From: JAEUIG01 sp046349775
Lineage (GTDB): Bacteria; Planctomycetota; Planctomycetia; Planctomycetales; Planctomycetaceae
DNA: 28,274 bases
Direction of reading: 5' to 3'
NCBI GenBank assembly: GCA_046349775.1
Contig: JAXMBS010000072.1
Span: 1 to 28,274 of the forward strand
The notes under the pieces are model-generated. The model was not told the DNA's origin, did not search any database, and saw only the letters and a program-made list of their open reading frames with translations. Position 1 is the stretch's first letter, and each line of letters starts with the position of its first letter. Shown here one piece after another: positions 8,573-17,414 of this stretch. The position numbers were made by a program, and so were the translations under genes.

Positions 8573-9549
8573 ATGATCGACTCCGTCTTGGCCCGTCGTG
8601 TGTGTGTCCTTGCTGCTGTCGTACCATTCTGACTGGTGATGTCCGTCCCAGACACTGCTGCCGCCGATTCCCCACCACGTATACGTACAAGAAAGTGGGG
8701 GACCTGGAGATCAAGGCGGACGTACGGGGGCGGCCGGAGCATCGAAGCCGGTACTGGTGTGGATTCACGGCGGGGCGCTGATCGGCGGGAACCGGAACGG
8801 GCGCCGATCGCCGGATCTGCAATCCGATGCTCGAGGCCGCTGCGTCGTCGTCTCGATCGACTATCGACCGTGCCCGAAACGATGCTGCCCGAAATTATCG
8901 CCGACGTCGAGGACGCGTTTCGCTGGGTCCGCGAGCAGGGACCGCAGTTGTTCGCCATGCCGATCCGCAACGGATCGGCGTCGCCGGCGGTTCGGCGGGT
9001 GGATATCTCACGCTGACGTCGGGATTTCGCGTTGAGCCGCGGCCGCAGGCGCTCGTTTCGCTGTTCGGCTATGGAGACCTGATCGGCGACTGGTACAGCA
9101 CGCCGAGTACATACCCGCGGCACAACAAACACAAACCGACGGAAGCAGAGGCCCGCGAGCAGGTTTCCGGCCCGCCGATTTCCGATGACCGGGACCGGAA
9201 AGGGCAAGGGTTCCTTGTTTTACGAGTGGTGCCGGCAGCATGGAGCGTGGCCGAAGGGGGTCTCCGGCTGGGATCCGCACACGGAGCCAGAGAAGTTCTA
9301 CCCCTTCATGCCGCTGAAGAACGTGACAGCCCAATACCCGCCGACGGTCTTGATCCACGGCACGGCCGATACCGACGTGCCCTACGAGCAGTCCGTCCTG
9401 ATGGACGCAGAGCTCAAGCGGGCGGGCGTGGAGCACGAGTTCATCAGCCTGGAGAACGGCGAGCACGGTTTCGGCGCGCGGACAAGCAGAAGACGGAGGA
9501 AGCGTACGCGGCGGCGGTCAAGTTTTTGAAGGCGAAGCTGGTGAAGTAA
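8573..9549 (+). pseudogene. Exported alpha/beta-hydrolase (esterase/lipase type), multiply frameshifted
   Basis: ATG 8573 starts a signal-peptide-like stretch (VLARRVCVLAAVVPF) that meets TGA at 8630-8632 and resumes in frame as LVMSVPDTAAADS. The hydrolase body then hops frames: YTYKKVGDLEIKADV; KPVLVWIHGGALIGGNR (oxyanion HGG motif); CVVVSIDYR; PETMLPEIIADVEDAFRWV; RIGVAGGSAGGYLTL (nucleophile Ser codon 8992-8994 in GGSAGG); SLFYEWCRQHGAWP; PPTVLIHGTADTDVPYEQ (acid Asp loop); ENGEHGFG (His); and KTEEAYAAAVKFLKAKLVK to the stop at 9549. The full catalytic triad and fold order are therefore present, but over at least five frame changes and one nonsense codon. It resembles secreted carboxylesterases common in planctomycetes. 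As sequenced it cannot make an active protein. Confidence 0.8.
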
Positions 9550-9586
9550 ACGCGTTCCGATGTTCCTTTGGACGGATTTGCTCCCC

Positions 9587-10420
9587 ATGACTCAGCAGTC
9601 TCCCGTCTTCCTCGCCGAGCAAAGCGATCCCGAAATGAAGGCGCCAATGAGCAAAGCCGCCAGACGTTTCGCATATTCTGGCGTGAAATGTCGTGGGAAC
9701 GGAGGAGGATTATTCCGGGATTGCAGACCGCAGCGATCAAGGTTGCTTTCGCAGTATTCATCGGGACCGGTCGCCGACGACGTGGAGCCGCGGAGCAGAT
9801 GTGGATCAACGACGTCAACTTTGACGGTGATCTCGTCCACGGGACGCTGCTCAACTCTCCAAACTGGCTGAAATCGATCAAACAGGGGGACGAAGTCAGC
9901 GTACGGCCGGAGCGGATCAACGATTGGATGTATGCCATCAACGACCAGGCCTATGGGGCCTATACGGTCAATCTGCTGCGATCGCGGATGTCACACGCAC
10001 AACGACGCAGCCATGACAAAGCCTGGGGCTCGATTTCGGCGACCCGGGTGTGACGCGCCTGGTCCTGCGGAACTACCTGGGAGAAGAGGCTAAACCGATC
10101 GGGCTCTGGCAGCGGATCAGAGGCAAAGGCGACGTGCCACAGGATCCGGAAGTGGTTGCTGCAAGAGAACATCCCATGGCGATCAATATGTTGCCGTCGT
10201 TTGCGGAACAACTCGCGAAGGATCCTCATTGATCGAAGCAAGTAGCCGACGACAACGGTCTCACCTTCCTGCATCAATTCGCACTGGCCGGCTGCGGCGG
10301 AATTGTCGCAAGAGCTCAAGGAGGGCGCCGATCGCAATGCGGTCACTCACGCCGGCATGACCCTGCTCAAGCTGGCTCAGGTCCTCGACTGGGCGCAGGT
10401 GTCGGTGCGATCCCGAGTTT
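9587..10420 (+). pseudogene. DUF2314 domain plus ankyrin-like repeat protein, frameshifted; 3' end uncertain
   Basis: Starting at ATG 9587 (SPVFLAEQSDPEMKAP), the frame changes near 9660 to QTFRIFWREMSWERRRIIP and later MWINDVNFDGDLVHGTLLN, GDEVSVRPERINDWMYA and SHDKAWG; another frame from about 10030 gives LDFGDPGVTRLVLRNY and so on to TGA 10230-10232. These are DUF2314 landmarks (FWRE..WERRRI, MWI..V.FDG, HD.AWG, DFGDP). Past that stop the same frame reads DDNGLTFLHQFALAGCGG, and after one more shift near 10310 LKEGADRNAVTHAGMTLLKLA, an ankyrin-repeat signature. Composite architecture: N-terminal DUF2314, C-terminal ankyrin. Function unknown. The end is set where the resemblance fades. It lies convergent to hppA. 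Confidence 0.72.
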
Positions 10421-10458
10421 CGCACATGGGACGTGCAAGCGAAGGCGTTGGCTCTACG

Positions 10459-10487
10459 AAAAAAGGCCCGGAATCGCTTCCGGGCCT
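10459..10487 (-). terminator. Intrinsic terminator of hppA
   Basis: A perfect 10-bp stem, AGGCCCGGAA (10464-10473) with TTCCGGGCCT (10478-10487), and a TCGC loop. Read on the minus strand it is followed by six T (complement of the A run 10459-10464). It lies 29 bases past the hppA stop, which is the classical arrangement. Confidence 0.9.
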
Positions 10488-10515
10488 CGCGCGTTTCAGA
10501 CTTGATTCCTGAAGC

Positions 10516-12996
10516 TCACGCCTTATCCGGAATCCGCATTGCGTAGAACGACCGCCACACGAAGATCAGCGCGACGAGCAGCATCACCACGCCGACGATC
10601 GTCGTGTAGTCGCTGCCGTGGCCGGTCTTGGCCGCTTCCTTGATCGAGACGGCGATCTCCACCGCCAGCAGGCCGAACAGCGTCGAGAACTTGATGATCG
10701 GGTTGAGCGCGACCGAGGTCGTGTCCTTGAACGGATCGCCGACGGTGTCACCGATGACCGTTGCCGCGTGCAGGTCGGTCCCTTTCTCACGCAGGTCGAC
10801 TTCGACCAGCTTCTTGGCGTTGTCCCACGATCCGCCGGCGTTCGCCATGTAGATCGCCTGGTACAGGCCGAACACGGCGATCGACACCAGGTAGGCGACG
10901 AAGAAGTTCGGATCAAAGAATGCGAACGCCAGCGTGAAGGACATCAGGGCGATGAAGATGTTCCACATGCCGCTCTGGGCGTATTCGGTGCAGATGCGGA
11001 CGACGGTTTTGGAATCTTCGATGTCCGCCTCGGCCCGGTCGAGCTTCATGTTTTTCTTGATGTACTCGACCGCCCGGTAAGCGCCGGTTGTCACGGCCTG
11101 CATCGAGGCGCCCGCGAACCAGAACACCACGGCGCCGCCGCAGATGAAGCCCAGCAGCACCGGCGCGTCGGTCAGGCTCAGGGCCAGCAGGCCCGCCTTC
11201 TCCAGCATCAGGATGATTGAGAAGATCATCGTCGTCGCGCCGACGACGGCCGTGCCGATCAGCACCGGCTTGGCGGTCGCCTTGAACGTGTTGCCGGCCG
11301 AGTCGTTGGCTTCCAGGTAGTGCTTGCCGCGCTCGAAGTCGGGCACGAAGCCGAACTCCTTCTGAATCTGTTCCTTGATGCCGGGAATCTTTTCGGTCTG
11401 CGCCAGTTCGAACACCGACTGGGCGTTGTCGGTCACCGGCCCGTAGCTGTCGACTGCGATATTCACCGGACCCATGCACAAAAAGCCGAAGGCGACGAGG
11501 CCGAAGGCGAACACGGCGCCGTGCTTGCCCATGACGTCGCCGAGTCCCTGCAAACTGATGAAATAGGCGACGGCCATCAGGCCGGCGATCAGCATGCCCT
11601 TCCAGAACGCGCTGAAGTTCCCGGCGACGATGCCGGAAAGAATTGTCAGCGAGGCGCCCCCTTCGCGGGAGGCGGTCACGATCTCGTGCACGTGTTTGGA
11701 GTGCGAGCTGGTGAACACCTTTGTGAACTCGGGAATCAGCACGGCCGCCAGCGTCCCGCAACTGATGATCGCGGCGAGCTGCCACCACAGGCTGGGCAGC
11801 GCCTTGCCTTCCACGGCGATGTCGCTGATCAGCAGCCAGCTCATGCCGAACGACGTCACAATGCACAGGATCGACGCGATCCAGATCAGCCGGGTCAGCG
11901 GCTGCTCAAAGTCGAATTCCTTGAGGCCCTTGTACTTCGCTTCCGAGATGGCCTGATTGATGAAGTACGAGCAGCCCGACATGAAATCCATCAGGAACCG
12001 CATCGCGAAGATCCAGACGATCAACTTGGCCTGGATATCGACGTTCGGCACGGCGAGGGTGATGAACGAGATCAGGGCGACGCCGGTGACGCCGTAGGTT
12101 TCGAAGCCGTCGGCCGTCGGGCCGACAGAGTCGCCCGCATTGTCGCCGGTGCAGTCGGCGATCACGCCGGGGTTGCGGGGGTCGTCTTCCTTCACGTTGA
12201 AGACGATCTTCATCAGGTCGGAGCCGATGTCGGCGATCTTCGTGAAGATGCCGCCCGCGATGCGGAGCACCGAAGCGCCGAGCGATTCACCGATGGCGAA
12301 TCCGAGAAAACAGAAGCCGACAATCTGGCGGGGCACGAACAGCAGGATGATGACCATCATCACCAGTTCGAGCGAAATCAGGAACAGGCCGATCGACATG
12401 CCGGCCCGCAGCGGAATATTGACGACGTCCCACGGCTCCCCCTTCAGCGCGGCGAACGCGGTGCGGGCATTGGCGTAGGTGTTGACGCGGATGCCGTAAT
12501 AGGCCACCCAGTAGGAACCGCCCATCCCGACCAGCGAGAACAGCAGCACGAGGATGACGGTGATCATCGGGCTGATCTTCTCGGCCGCTGCGGCGCCGGC
12601 GGCGGCGGCTTCCGCCGGGTCCGCCTCATGGCTGAAGCCCAGCAGGTAATACGCGATCGCGACGGCAATCAGCGCGAACAGCATCAGCAGAAACTTGCCC
12701 TGCTGGATGAGATAGGTTTTGCAGGTCTGGAAGATGATTTCCGCGACGTTGAGCATTGAGCTGTGGGCCGGGAGAGCGTGAATCTGCTTGCGCAGAAACA
12801 GGCTGATGCCGAGCGTCCCGACGATCACAAACGCGCCGTAGAACAGCAGGTTCCAGGCGGAGATCTCCTGGCCCGCAATCGTGAATTTCCCCGCGTGCAG
12901 GTCAGGAATCGCGAGGTCGGCCTCGCTGGCGAGCAGCGGACTGGAGGAGAACAGCAATAACGCAAGAGTTGTGGCACAGCGTCTGACGAATTGCAT
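10516..12996 (-). CDS. hppA: Membrane-bound proton-translocating pyrophosphatase (K+-independent type)
   Basis: With the start at ATG 12996 (GGAG close upstream) the product is 826 residues and begins with a signal-peptide-like MQFVRRCATTLALLLF; an open frame continues to 13230 but looks non-coding. Many membrane helices follow. The pyrophosphate/Mg site is visible: EDDPRNP, then IAD281-CTG-D285-NAG-D289, and near the C-terminus GDTVGDPFKDT and LNPIIKF. At the position that decides K+ dependence the sequence is GNTFKA with Lys572, the K+-independent state. The enzyme couples PPi hydrolysis to H+ export across the membrane. Odd: longer than the usual ~700 residues because of the N-terminal segment and an Ala-rich insert (AEAAAAGAAAAEK), and the usual DNVGDNVGDCAG motif is altered while all three Asp are kept. 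Single gene with its own terminator. Confidence 0.95.
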   Translation of the reverse strand: MQFVRRCATTLALLLFSSSPLLASEADLAIPDLHAGKFTIAGQEISAWNLLFYGAFVIVGTLGISLFLRKQIHALPAHSSMLNVAEIIFQTCKTYLIQQGKFLLMLFALIAVAIAYYLLGFSHEADPAEAAAAGAAAAEKISPMITVILVLLFSLVGMGGSYWVAYYGIRVNTYANARTAFAALKGEPWDVVNIPLRAGMSIGLFLISLELVMMVIILLFVPRQIVGFCFLGFAIGESLGASVLRIAGGIFTKIADIGSDLMKIVFNVKEDDPRNPGVIADCTGDNAGDSVGPTADGFETYGVTGVALISFITLAVPNVDIQAKLIVWIFAMRFLMDFMSGCSYFINQAISEAKYKGLKEFDFEQPLTRLIWIASILCIVTSFGMSWLLISDIAVEGKALPSLWWQLAAIISCGTLAAVLIPEFTKVFTSSHSKHVHEIVTASREGGASLTILSGIVAGNFSAFWKGMLIAGLMAVAYFISLQGLGDVMGKHGAVFAFGLVAFGFLCMGPVNIAVDSYGPVTDNAQSVFELAQTEKIPGIKEQIQKEFGFVPDFERGKHYLEANDSAGNTFKATAKPVLIGTAVVGATTMIFSIILMLEKAGLLALSLTDAPVLLGFICGGAVVFWFAGASMQAVTTGAYRAVEYIKKNMKLDRAEADIEDSKTVVRICTEYAQSGMWNIFIALMSFTLAFAFFDPNFFVAYLVSIAVFGLYQAIYMANAGGSWDNAKKLVEVDLREKGTDLHAATVIGDTVGDPFKDTTSVALNPIIKFSTLFGLLAVEIAVSIKEAAKTGHGSDYTTIVGVVMLLVALIFVWRSFYAMRIPDKA

Positions 12997-13317
12997 CGAT
13001 ACTCCACAAGCGGCAGGAAAATGGTCTTTCGAAAGCACTGCGGCCCCCTGGCCGCCACCCCGTGTGATGGCCGGAAGGTACATAAGCAACAGGGCGGCGC
13101 AAAGTGATTTGCAGCAATAGTTGCGGAATCTCTCGGCAAAAGGAATTCCCCAGGCTGCGCGCAAATGAATCGCGCCGATTCGTGTGATCGCGCGATGACG
13201 TTTCGGACTTGCATCACCCGCGATGGTCACCGAAGATCAGCGACGGTCGACGGGCGGCGCCATGTTGCGTGCATGTCTTTTAGACGGCCATAACCCGTTG
13301 TGCCGGAAGACAATCCG
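12997..13317. other. Divergent intergenic region hppA / MBL-fold gene
   Basis: About 320 bases between two divergent genes, so both promoters should lie here. I see the GGAG ahead of hppA and GGAAG ahead of the MBL gene, and a CTTTCGAAAG palindrome near 13027-13036, but no hexamer pair good enough to call a promoter. Open frames crossing it (upstream extension of hppA) have no family resemblance. Confidence 0.4.
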
Positions 13318-14076
13318 ATGCACATCCAGGTCTTGGGCAGCGGCGGCTACCATCCCAACGAGCGCCGACACACAGCGTGTCTGTTCCTGCCCGAGCTGGG
13401 ACTGGTGTTTGACGCCGGGACCGGCTTCTTCCGCGTAGCGCCCCGATTGCGAACGGAAACGCTGCACATCTTCCTATCGCATGCGCATCTCGATCACGTG
13501 ATCGGGCTGACCTACGTGCTCGTCCCACTCATGCAGGGACGGCTGTCGGAGGTCAACGTCTACGGAACGACGGAAACCCTGGCAACTGTCCGCGAACACC
13601 TGTTTGCGGAACGGCTGTTCCCGGTCCATCCGCCGCTGCGTTATGTGGAGTTGCCCGAAGGAAAAGTCGTGGAGAGCGCCGAACTGGTGCTCAAGCACCA
13701 GCGACTGCCGTCACATCCGGGCCAGTCGCAGGCTTTCCGATTGGAGTTGGCGGAGCAGGCCGGTCGTCCGGCGCGCTCGATGGCGTATGTGACGGACACA
13801 GTCGCGGACGGCAGTTACACCGAGTTCGTGCGGGGAGTCGACCTGCTTATCCACGAGTGCAATTTTTCCGACGCGCTTGCCGAATGGTGCGAACGGACAG
13901 GGCACAGTCACACCACCCAGGTCGCGCGGCTGGCGGTCGAGGCGCAGGTCGGCCGCCTGCTGCTGCTGCATGTCGATCCGCTGCTCGTCGGCGACGACCC
14001 GATCGACCTGGCCGCAGCACGCAAGATCTTTCCAAACACGGACCTGGCGGAAGACCTGCTGGATGTTGTTTTGTGA
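13318..14076 (+). CDS. MBL-fold metal-dependent hydrolase (RNase Z / AtsA-like)
   Basis: A 252-residue protein from ATG 13318, preferred over in-frame GTG 13300 because GGAAG lies at a usable distance and MHIQVLGSGG is the normal family start. Seen: the HxHxDH metal motif H55-A-H57-L-D59-H60, preceded by LVFDAGTGF; later YVTDT (second metal Asp), LLIHECNF and HSHTTQVARLA (third His cluster). These are the layout of the RNase Z/arylsulfatase-like branch of the metallo-beta-lactamase fold, which binds two Zn2+ and hydrolyses phosphodiester or ester bonds. The protein is shorter than classical tRNase Z and an exosite is not obvious, so tRNA processing is not claimed. Cytoplasmic; no signal peptide. 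Confidence 0.85.
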   Translation: MHIQVLGSGGYHPNERRHTACLFLPELGLVFDAGTGFFRVAPRLRTETLHIFLSHAHLDHVIGLTYVLVPLMQGRLSEVNVYGTTETLATVREHLFAERLFPVHPPLRYVELPEGKVVESAELVLKHQRLPSHPGQSQAFRLELAEQAGRPARSMAYVTDTVADGSYTEFVRGVDLLIHECNFSDALAEWCERTGHSHTTQVARLAVEAQVGRLLLLHVDPLLVGDDPIDLAAARKIFPNTDLAEDLLDVVL

Positions 14077-14611
14077 AGAGCGGTCAGGCGTCAGCGATCA
14101 GCAGTCAGAGTTCGAAATTCGACGATCGGCTTTCGGATTGGCGGCGACTGGTCGTTGGGTGACGGGAAGATGCAGACTCCTGTCGATCGACCACCCCGGC
14201 GCGCCGGGATCAACCATAAACCCCGTTCGATTTTCGTCACACGCGTTGGAAATCTCTTGTCGCCCTGAAATGTGCGGCTTAGGATGTTGTTGTCGCGTCC
14301 ATCGGGCGCGACGCTACCTCTGCGGTGTCCGAGGACGGATCGACATTTTTGTTGACCCTACAACAGTCTCGCAGGGAGCCGGCGGGAAATTCCGGCCGCG
14401 TGTATGTCCCGGTTTCGATCGGGATCACACAACCCGGACCCGTGGCTGCCACCTGAGTATGCGGGTCTGAACAAAACGGTCCGAACGGCACAGGCGGAGG
14501 TTTTTTGCTGCGCACTCCGGAACAGAAAAGCCGGTGGGCTTAACCCACCGGCTTGCGCTGATTTCGGATGGGGTCAAACGTATCTGCCCCTTGACCCCAA
14601 CCCCTTGGCCC
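14077..14611. other. Intergenic region, no gene seen
   Basis: About 535 bases between convergent genes. The first part (14085-14150) is a simple-texture stretch (GTCAGCGATCAGCAGTCAGAG) similar to that after the glycosyltransferase near 1850-1930. Short open frames exist but lack family motifs, ribosome sites and codon character. The right end holds a strong hairpin, listed separately. Confidence 0.5.
14529..14553 (-). terminator. Palindromic hairpin, likely terminator of the oxidoreductase gene
   Basis: A perfect 10-bp stem (AGCCGGTGGG with CCCACCGGCT, loop CTTAA). On the minus strand it is followed by TTTT, so it can end transcription of the oxidoreductase gene, about 60 bases past its stop. 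The core GGGCTTAACCC is shared with two palindromes near 27.7 kb, so it may also belong to a dispersed repeat family. Confidence 0.65.
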
Positions 14612-16027
14612 TCAGCCGATCGTCTCCGGCACCTCGAACCCTTTGCGGTATTCGCGTGTCAGCAGCTTGTCTGCCTCGGGATCGCCGAGGAATTTCTCGG
14701 TCTTGGCGTCGAACGCCAACTCGCGCCCGAGCCGGTACGTCGATTCCTCCAGCTTCATGCCGACGTCCTGCAGGTTCGCGCGGATCGTTTCGAACGACTC
14801 GACAACTTGAGTATTGTCGCCGAGCGACTGGGAACTGGCGCTGAACGGCACATCGCTGCCGAGCCGGTACGAGATGTTCGACAAGTGGCACAGCGCGCTG
14901 GCGTTGTGCCCGATTTCGACGTCGGCGTTGAGGTCGTCCACTTTCCGGCTGCGGACCGCGGCAATGAAGCTACCGAACGGTCCTCCCGGGGTCACATCCA
15001 CCTCCTCGGCGACTTCCAACGGCTGCGCTTCGCTCTTGCCGTGGGGATAGAACTTGCCTTCGGTGATCATGCCGTCGGTCGTGTAGAACTCATTGGTGAC
15101 CTTCGGCGGGAACGCGGAGCCTTCCTTCTTGACGAGGCCGCGGGTCTCGAACAGCAGGATGATGTCGCCGTAGTGGAACACGGTGAGCTGCGTGTTCGGC
15201 GTCTGTCCCTGATCCTTGTAGCCGAACCGTCCACCCAGGCTCCAGACCCTTTCCGGCAGCGTGGCGCCCTTGATGCCCCACATGGCAATGTCCATCTGAT
15301 GCACACCCTGGTTGCCGGTGTCTCCGTTGCCGAAATCCCAAAACCAGTGCCAGTTGTAGTGCACGAGGTTCTCGTGGAACGGCTGCTCCGGCGCCGGTCC
15401 GGTCCAGATGTTGAAATCGAGCTCGTGCGGCGCCGGCATCGTCGGCTTGAAGTCGATGCTCCACCGCGGCTTGCAACAGTAGCCTTTCGAGACGAGCAGC
15501 TTGCCGTATTTCTCGGAGTGCACGGCGGCGACCGTCTTGGCCCAACCCGTATCGCTGCGGCTTTGCGTGCCGTGCTGGACCATCCGGCCGTAGTGCCGCG
15601 CCGCCTCGACGCACTTGCGGCCTTCAAAAATGTTGTGGCTCAGCGGCTTCTCAACGTACACGTCCTTGCCGGCCTGGCAGGCGCGGATCGTCAACAACGA
15701 ATGCCAGTGGTTGGGAGTCGCGACGGAGACGACATCGATGTTGGGATCGTCGAAGGCGTACCGCGCATCCTGGACGGCCTTCAGCCCGTGTCCTTTTTCC
15801 TGCAGACCAAAGAGCCGGCTGTCGGGATCGACGAGCAGCGCGACCTCCACTCCCTCGACGTCGCTGAATCCCCTGATGTGCGACTGCCCGCGGCCGTTGA
15901 TGCCGCAGACGGCGACGCGGATGCGGTCATTGGCTCCCAGGATGGGACGTGCCGCCGATCCGACGGCGAACGTGGCGAACCCGGCAGCGGCGGCGGACTT
16001 CAGGAAATCGCGGCGATTCGAACGCAT
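14612..16027 (-). CDS. Tat-exported Gfo/Idh/MocA-family oxidoreductase
   Basis: A 471-residue protein whose N-terminus MRSNRRDFLKSAAAAGFA is a twin-arginine signal (R5-R6), so it is probably folded with its nucleotide cofactor and exported. The Rossmann part follows: RIRVAVCGINGRG; then VATPNHWHS and EKPLSHN with the family's catalytic-dyad Lys127. The C-terminal half has the distinctive WHWFWDFGNGDTGNQGVHQ, where Gly-x-x-x-His residues line the substrate site. Family knowledge: NAD(P)-dependent oxidoreduction of sugars, inositols or their acids; this Tat-exported WFWDFGNGD type is heavily expanded in planctomycetes and linked, by inference, to periplasmic polysaccharide breakdown. Substrate unknown. 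Complete, no frame problem, with a terminator-like hairpin after the stop. Confidence 0.92.
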   Translation of the reverse strand: MRSNRRDFLKSAAAAGFATFAVGSAARPILGANDRIRVAVCGINGRGQSHIRGFSDVEGVEVALLVDPDSRLFGLQEKGHGLKAVQDARYAFDDPNIDVVSVATPNHWHSLLTIRACQAGKDVYVEKPLSHNIFEGRKCVEAARHYGRMVQHGTQSRSDTGWAKTVAAVHSEKYGKLLVSKGYCCKPRWSIDFKPTMPAPHELDFNIWTGPAPEQPFHENLVHYNWHWFWDFGNGDTGNQGVHQMDIAMWGIKGATLPERVWSLGGRFGYKDQGQTPNTQLTVFHYGDIILLFETRGLVKKEGSAFPPKVTNEFYTTDGMITEGKFYPHGKSEAQPLEVAEEVDVTPGGPFGSFIAAVRSRKVDDLNADVEIGHNASALCHLSNISYRLGSDVPFSASSQSLGDNTQVVESFETIRANLQDVGMKLEESTYRLGRELAFDAKTEKFLGDPEADKLLTREYRKGFEVPETIG

Positions 16028-16207
16028 GGGAGGCTCCGGCGCAAAACAGTGGAGGAACGGCGAGCCGGAGGGCGTCGGCCCCCGGATCTGTAGTTCAGCG
16101 GCTCAGCCGAATTAGCGTATCAGGAAACGTTGATGGATGGAACCGGGATGGAAACGACAGAGTGGCAGAGTTGCAGAGAATCGTGCCGGTCAGCCGGCCG
16201 CCACGAA

Positions 16208-17401
16208 TCACTCCGTCACATTGCCGCTTTGCGACTTTGTCACTTCCGTCAACCGCTTCACCACGATCGTCGCATACGATCCGCGCGGCAACACGAAATT
16301 AAGCGATAGCTTCTCTCGACCGGCGTGCAGCTCATCATCCGCTGATTCGGCCGAGACATCCTGCGGCACGAAGACGGCGCTGCGCCAGCCCTTCGAGAAG
16401 AAACTGTCGCGCGGGTATTTCACCCGCAACTCGCGCCATTCGAGTCCGGCGTCGCGGACGACTTCCTCCGCCAGGTCACGCAGCGGGCCTTCGTCGAGTT
16501 TCAGTCTGGCCGAGGGCAGTGGAAGCTGGAGCGGATGCAGCGCGACGCGCGTGGGATCGTCCAGGTCACTAAAGAACGGCACGCTCTGCGTCTTGAGCCG
16601 CACGTCGAAGAGTTGTGTCGGAGAGCAGACGCGCCGCAACTGCGTCGCCAGCAGCCGATTCCACAGTTCGCTCTGAAAGGCGGACAGCCACAGTCGCCGC
16701 AGGTCGACGTTCACGCGCGCCCAGGCGCCGCGAAAGTCCCCCGGCCGATCGGCCAGGAACGTCACGATACTGCGGCGATGCGAACGTGCGAGCAGTCGCT
16801 TGCATTCGATGAAGTCGCCCCAGTGGTCTCGCAGAATTCGCTTCTCGGTCTTCTCATCCGAACGGTCGAACGGATGTTCCTCGGCCAGCGCCAGCCACAG
16901 GCAGCGTTCGTAGCTGCCTTTGATCCACGCCGCGCCGATGAACTCCCCCGACGGTCCGATCGACCCGAACCGTTGATCATCGAAGTAATTCGGTACTCCA
17001 TCGCGACGGACAGAGTCAACCGCGCCCATGGCGGCGGCGAGTGCGTCCGAGTCGAGCGAGCGCAGGACGATCTCGAACGCGTTGGCGCGGATGTCGGCCG
17101 GAGTGAAGGCCCGCTCGCAGCGGCCGAGGTACTCCAACGTGATATTGCTCTGCTCCAGTCCGCGCGGCGGACCACGCTGGATTGTCAGATGTTGGACCGT
17201 CACCGCATGCCGGTCTTTCAGCCCGCCGTACGACACGCGCGCCCGCGGCAGCTTCAGGCGTCGCAGGAGTGCATCGATCGCTTCAGGTGTCCCGATCCCG
17301 CGCTTCGTGAGCCGATAGAGTGCGAAGCTGCCGCTCGCGACCGGCGTCACGTCGGTCAGCTCGGTGACGCGGAAGTCTTCGGGGAGGCGTTTGAGTTTCA
17401 C
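16208..17401 (-). CDS. truD: tRNA pseudouridine(13) synthase TruD
   Basis: The GTG at 17401 (KLKRLPEDFRVTE) is taken as start, giving 397 residues; the frame extends to 17503 but that part lies in a palindromic repeat. Seen: EDFRVTE, the N-terminal TruD motif; GGLKDRHAVTVQ with catalytic Asp63; and NYFDDQRFGS, followed by the TRUD insertion region and a C-terminal catalytic segment. TruD isomerises U13 of tRNA to pseudouridine in the cytoplasm. At roughly 400 residues it is somewhat longer than the E. coli enzyme. No Shine-Dalgarno was seen before GTG 17401, so the start is less sure than the family. Its last residues (TKSQSGNVTE) fall in low-complexity CTTTG-type sequence resembling the intergenic repeats. 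Confidence 0.92.
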   Translation of the reverse strand: MKLKRLPEDFRVTELTDVTPVASGSFALYRLTKRGIGTPEAIDALLRRLKLPRARVSYGGLKDRHAVTVQHLTIQRGPPRGLEQSNITLEYLGRCERAFTPADIRANAFEIVLRSLDSDALAAAMGAVDSVRRDGVPNYFDDQRFGSIGPSGEFIGAAWIKGSYERCLWLALAEEHPFDRSDEKTEKRILRDHWGDFIECKRLLARSHRRSIVTFLADRPGDFRGAWARVNVDLRRLWLSAFQSELWNRLLATQLRRVCSPTQLFDVRLKTQSVPFFSDLDDPTRVALHPLQLPLPSARLKLDEGPLRDLAEEVVRDAGLEWRELRVKYPRDSFFSKGWRSAVFVPQDVSAESADDELHAGREKLSLNFVLPRGSYATIVVKRLTEVTKSQSGNVTE

Positions 17402-17414
17402 GGAAGGCGCAGGA

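Noticed and set aside
7750..10420. Programmed frameshifting or an altered genetic code as explanation of the broken genes
   Set aside because: Breaks lack a shared slippery site, occur in both directions and in four unrelated genes, and neighbouring genes use normal stops.
11320..12759. 479-codon open frame antisense to hppA
   Set aside because: Composition rich in Asp, His, Gln, Arg and Gly mirrors the hppA codons; no motif or ribosome site; hppA itself is unmistakable.
13318..14076. Calling the MBL-fold protein tRNase Z
   Set aside because: Metal motifs fit the branch, but it is short and no tRNA-clamping exosite is evident.
14279..14515. 78-codon minus-strand open frame in the 14.1-14.6 kb gap
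   Set aside because: No conserved motif, hydrophobic pattern or ribosome site; region looks intergenic.
14534..16093. 519-codon open frame antisense to the Gfo/Idh/MocA oxidoreductase
   Set aside because: Shadow of a high-GC gene whose own protein has clear Tat, Rossmann and substrate motifs.
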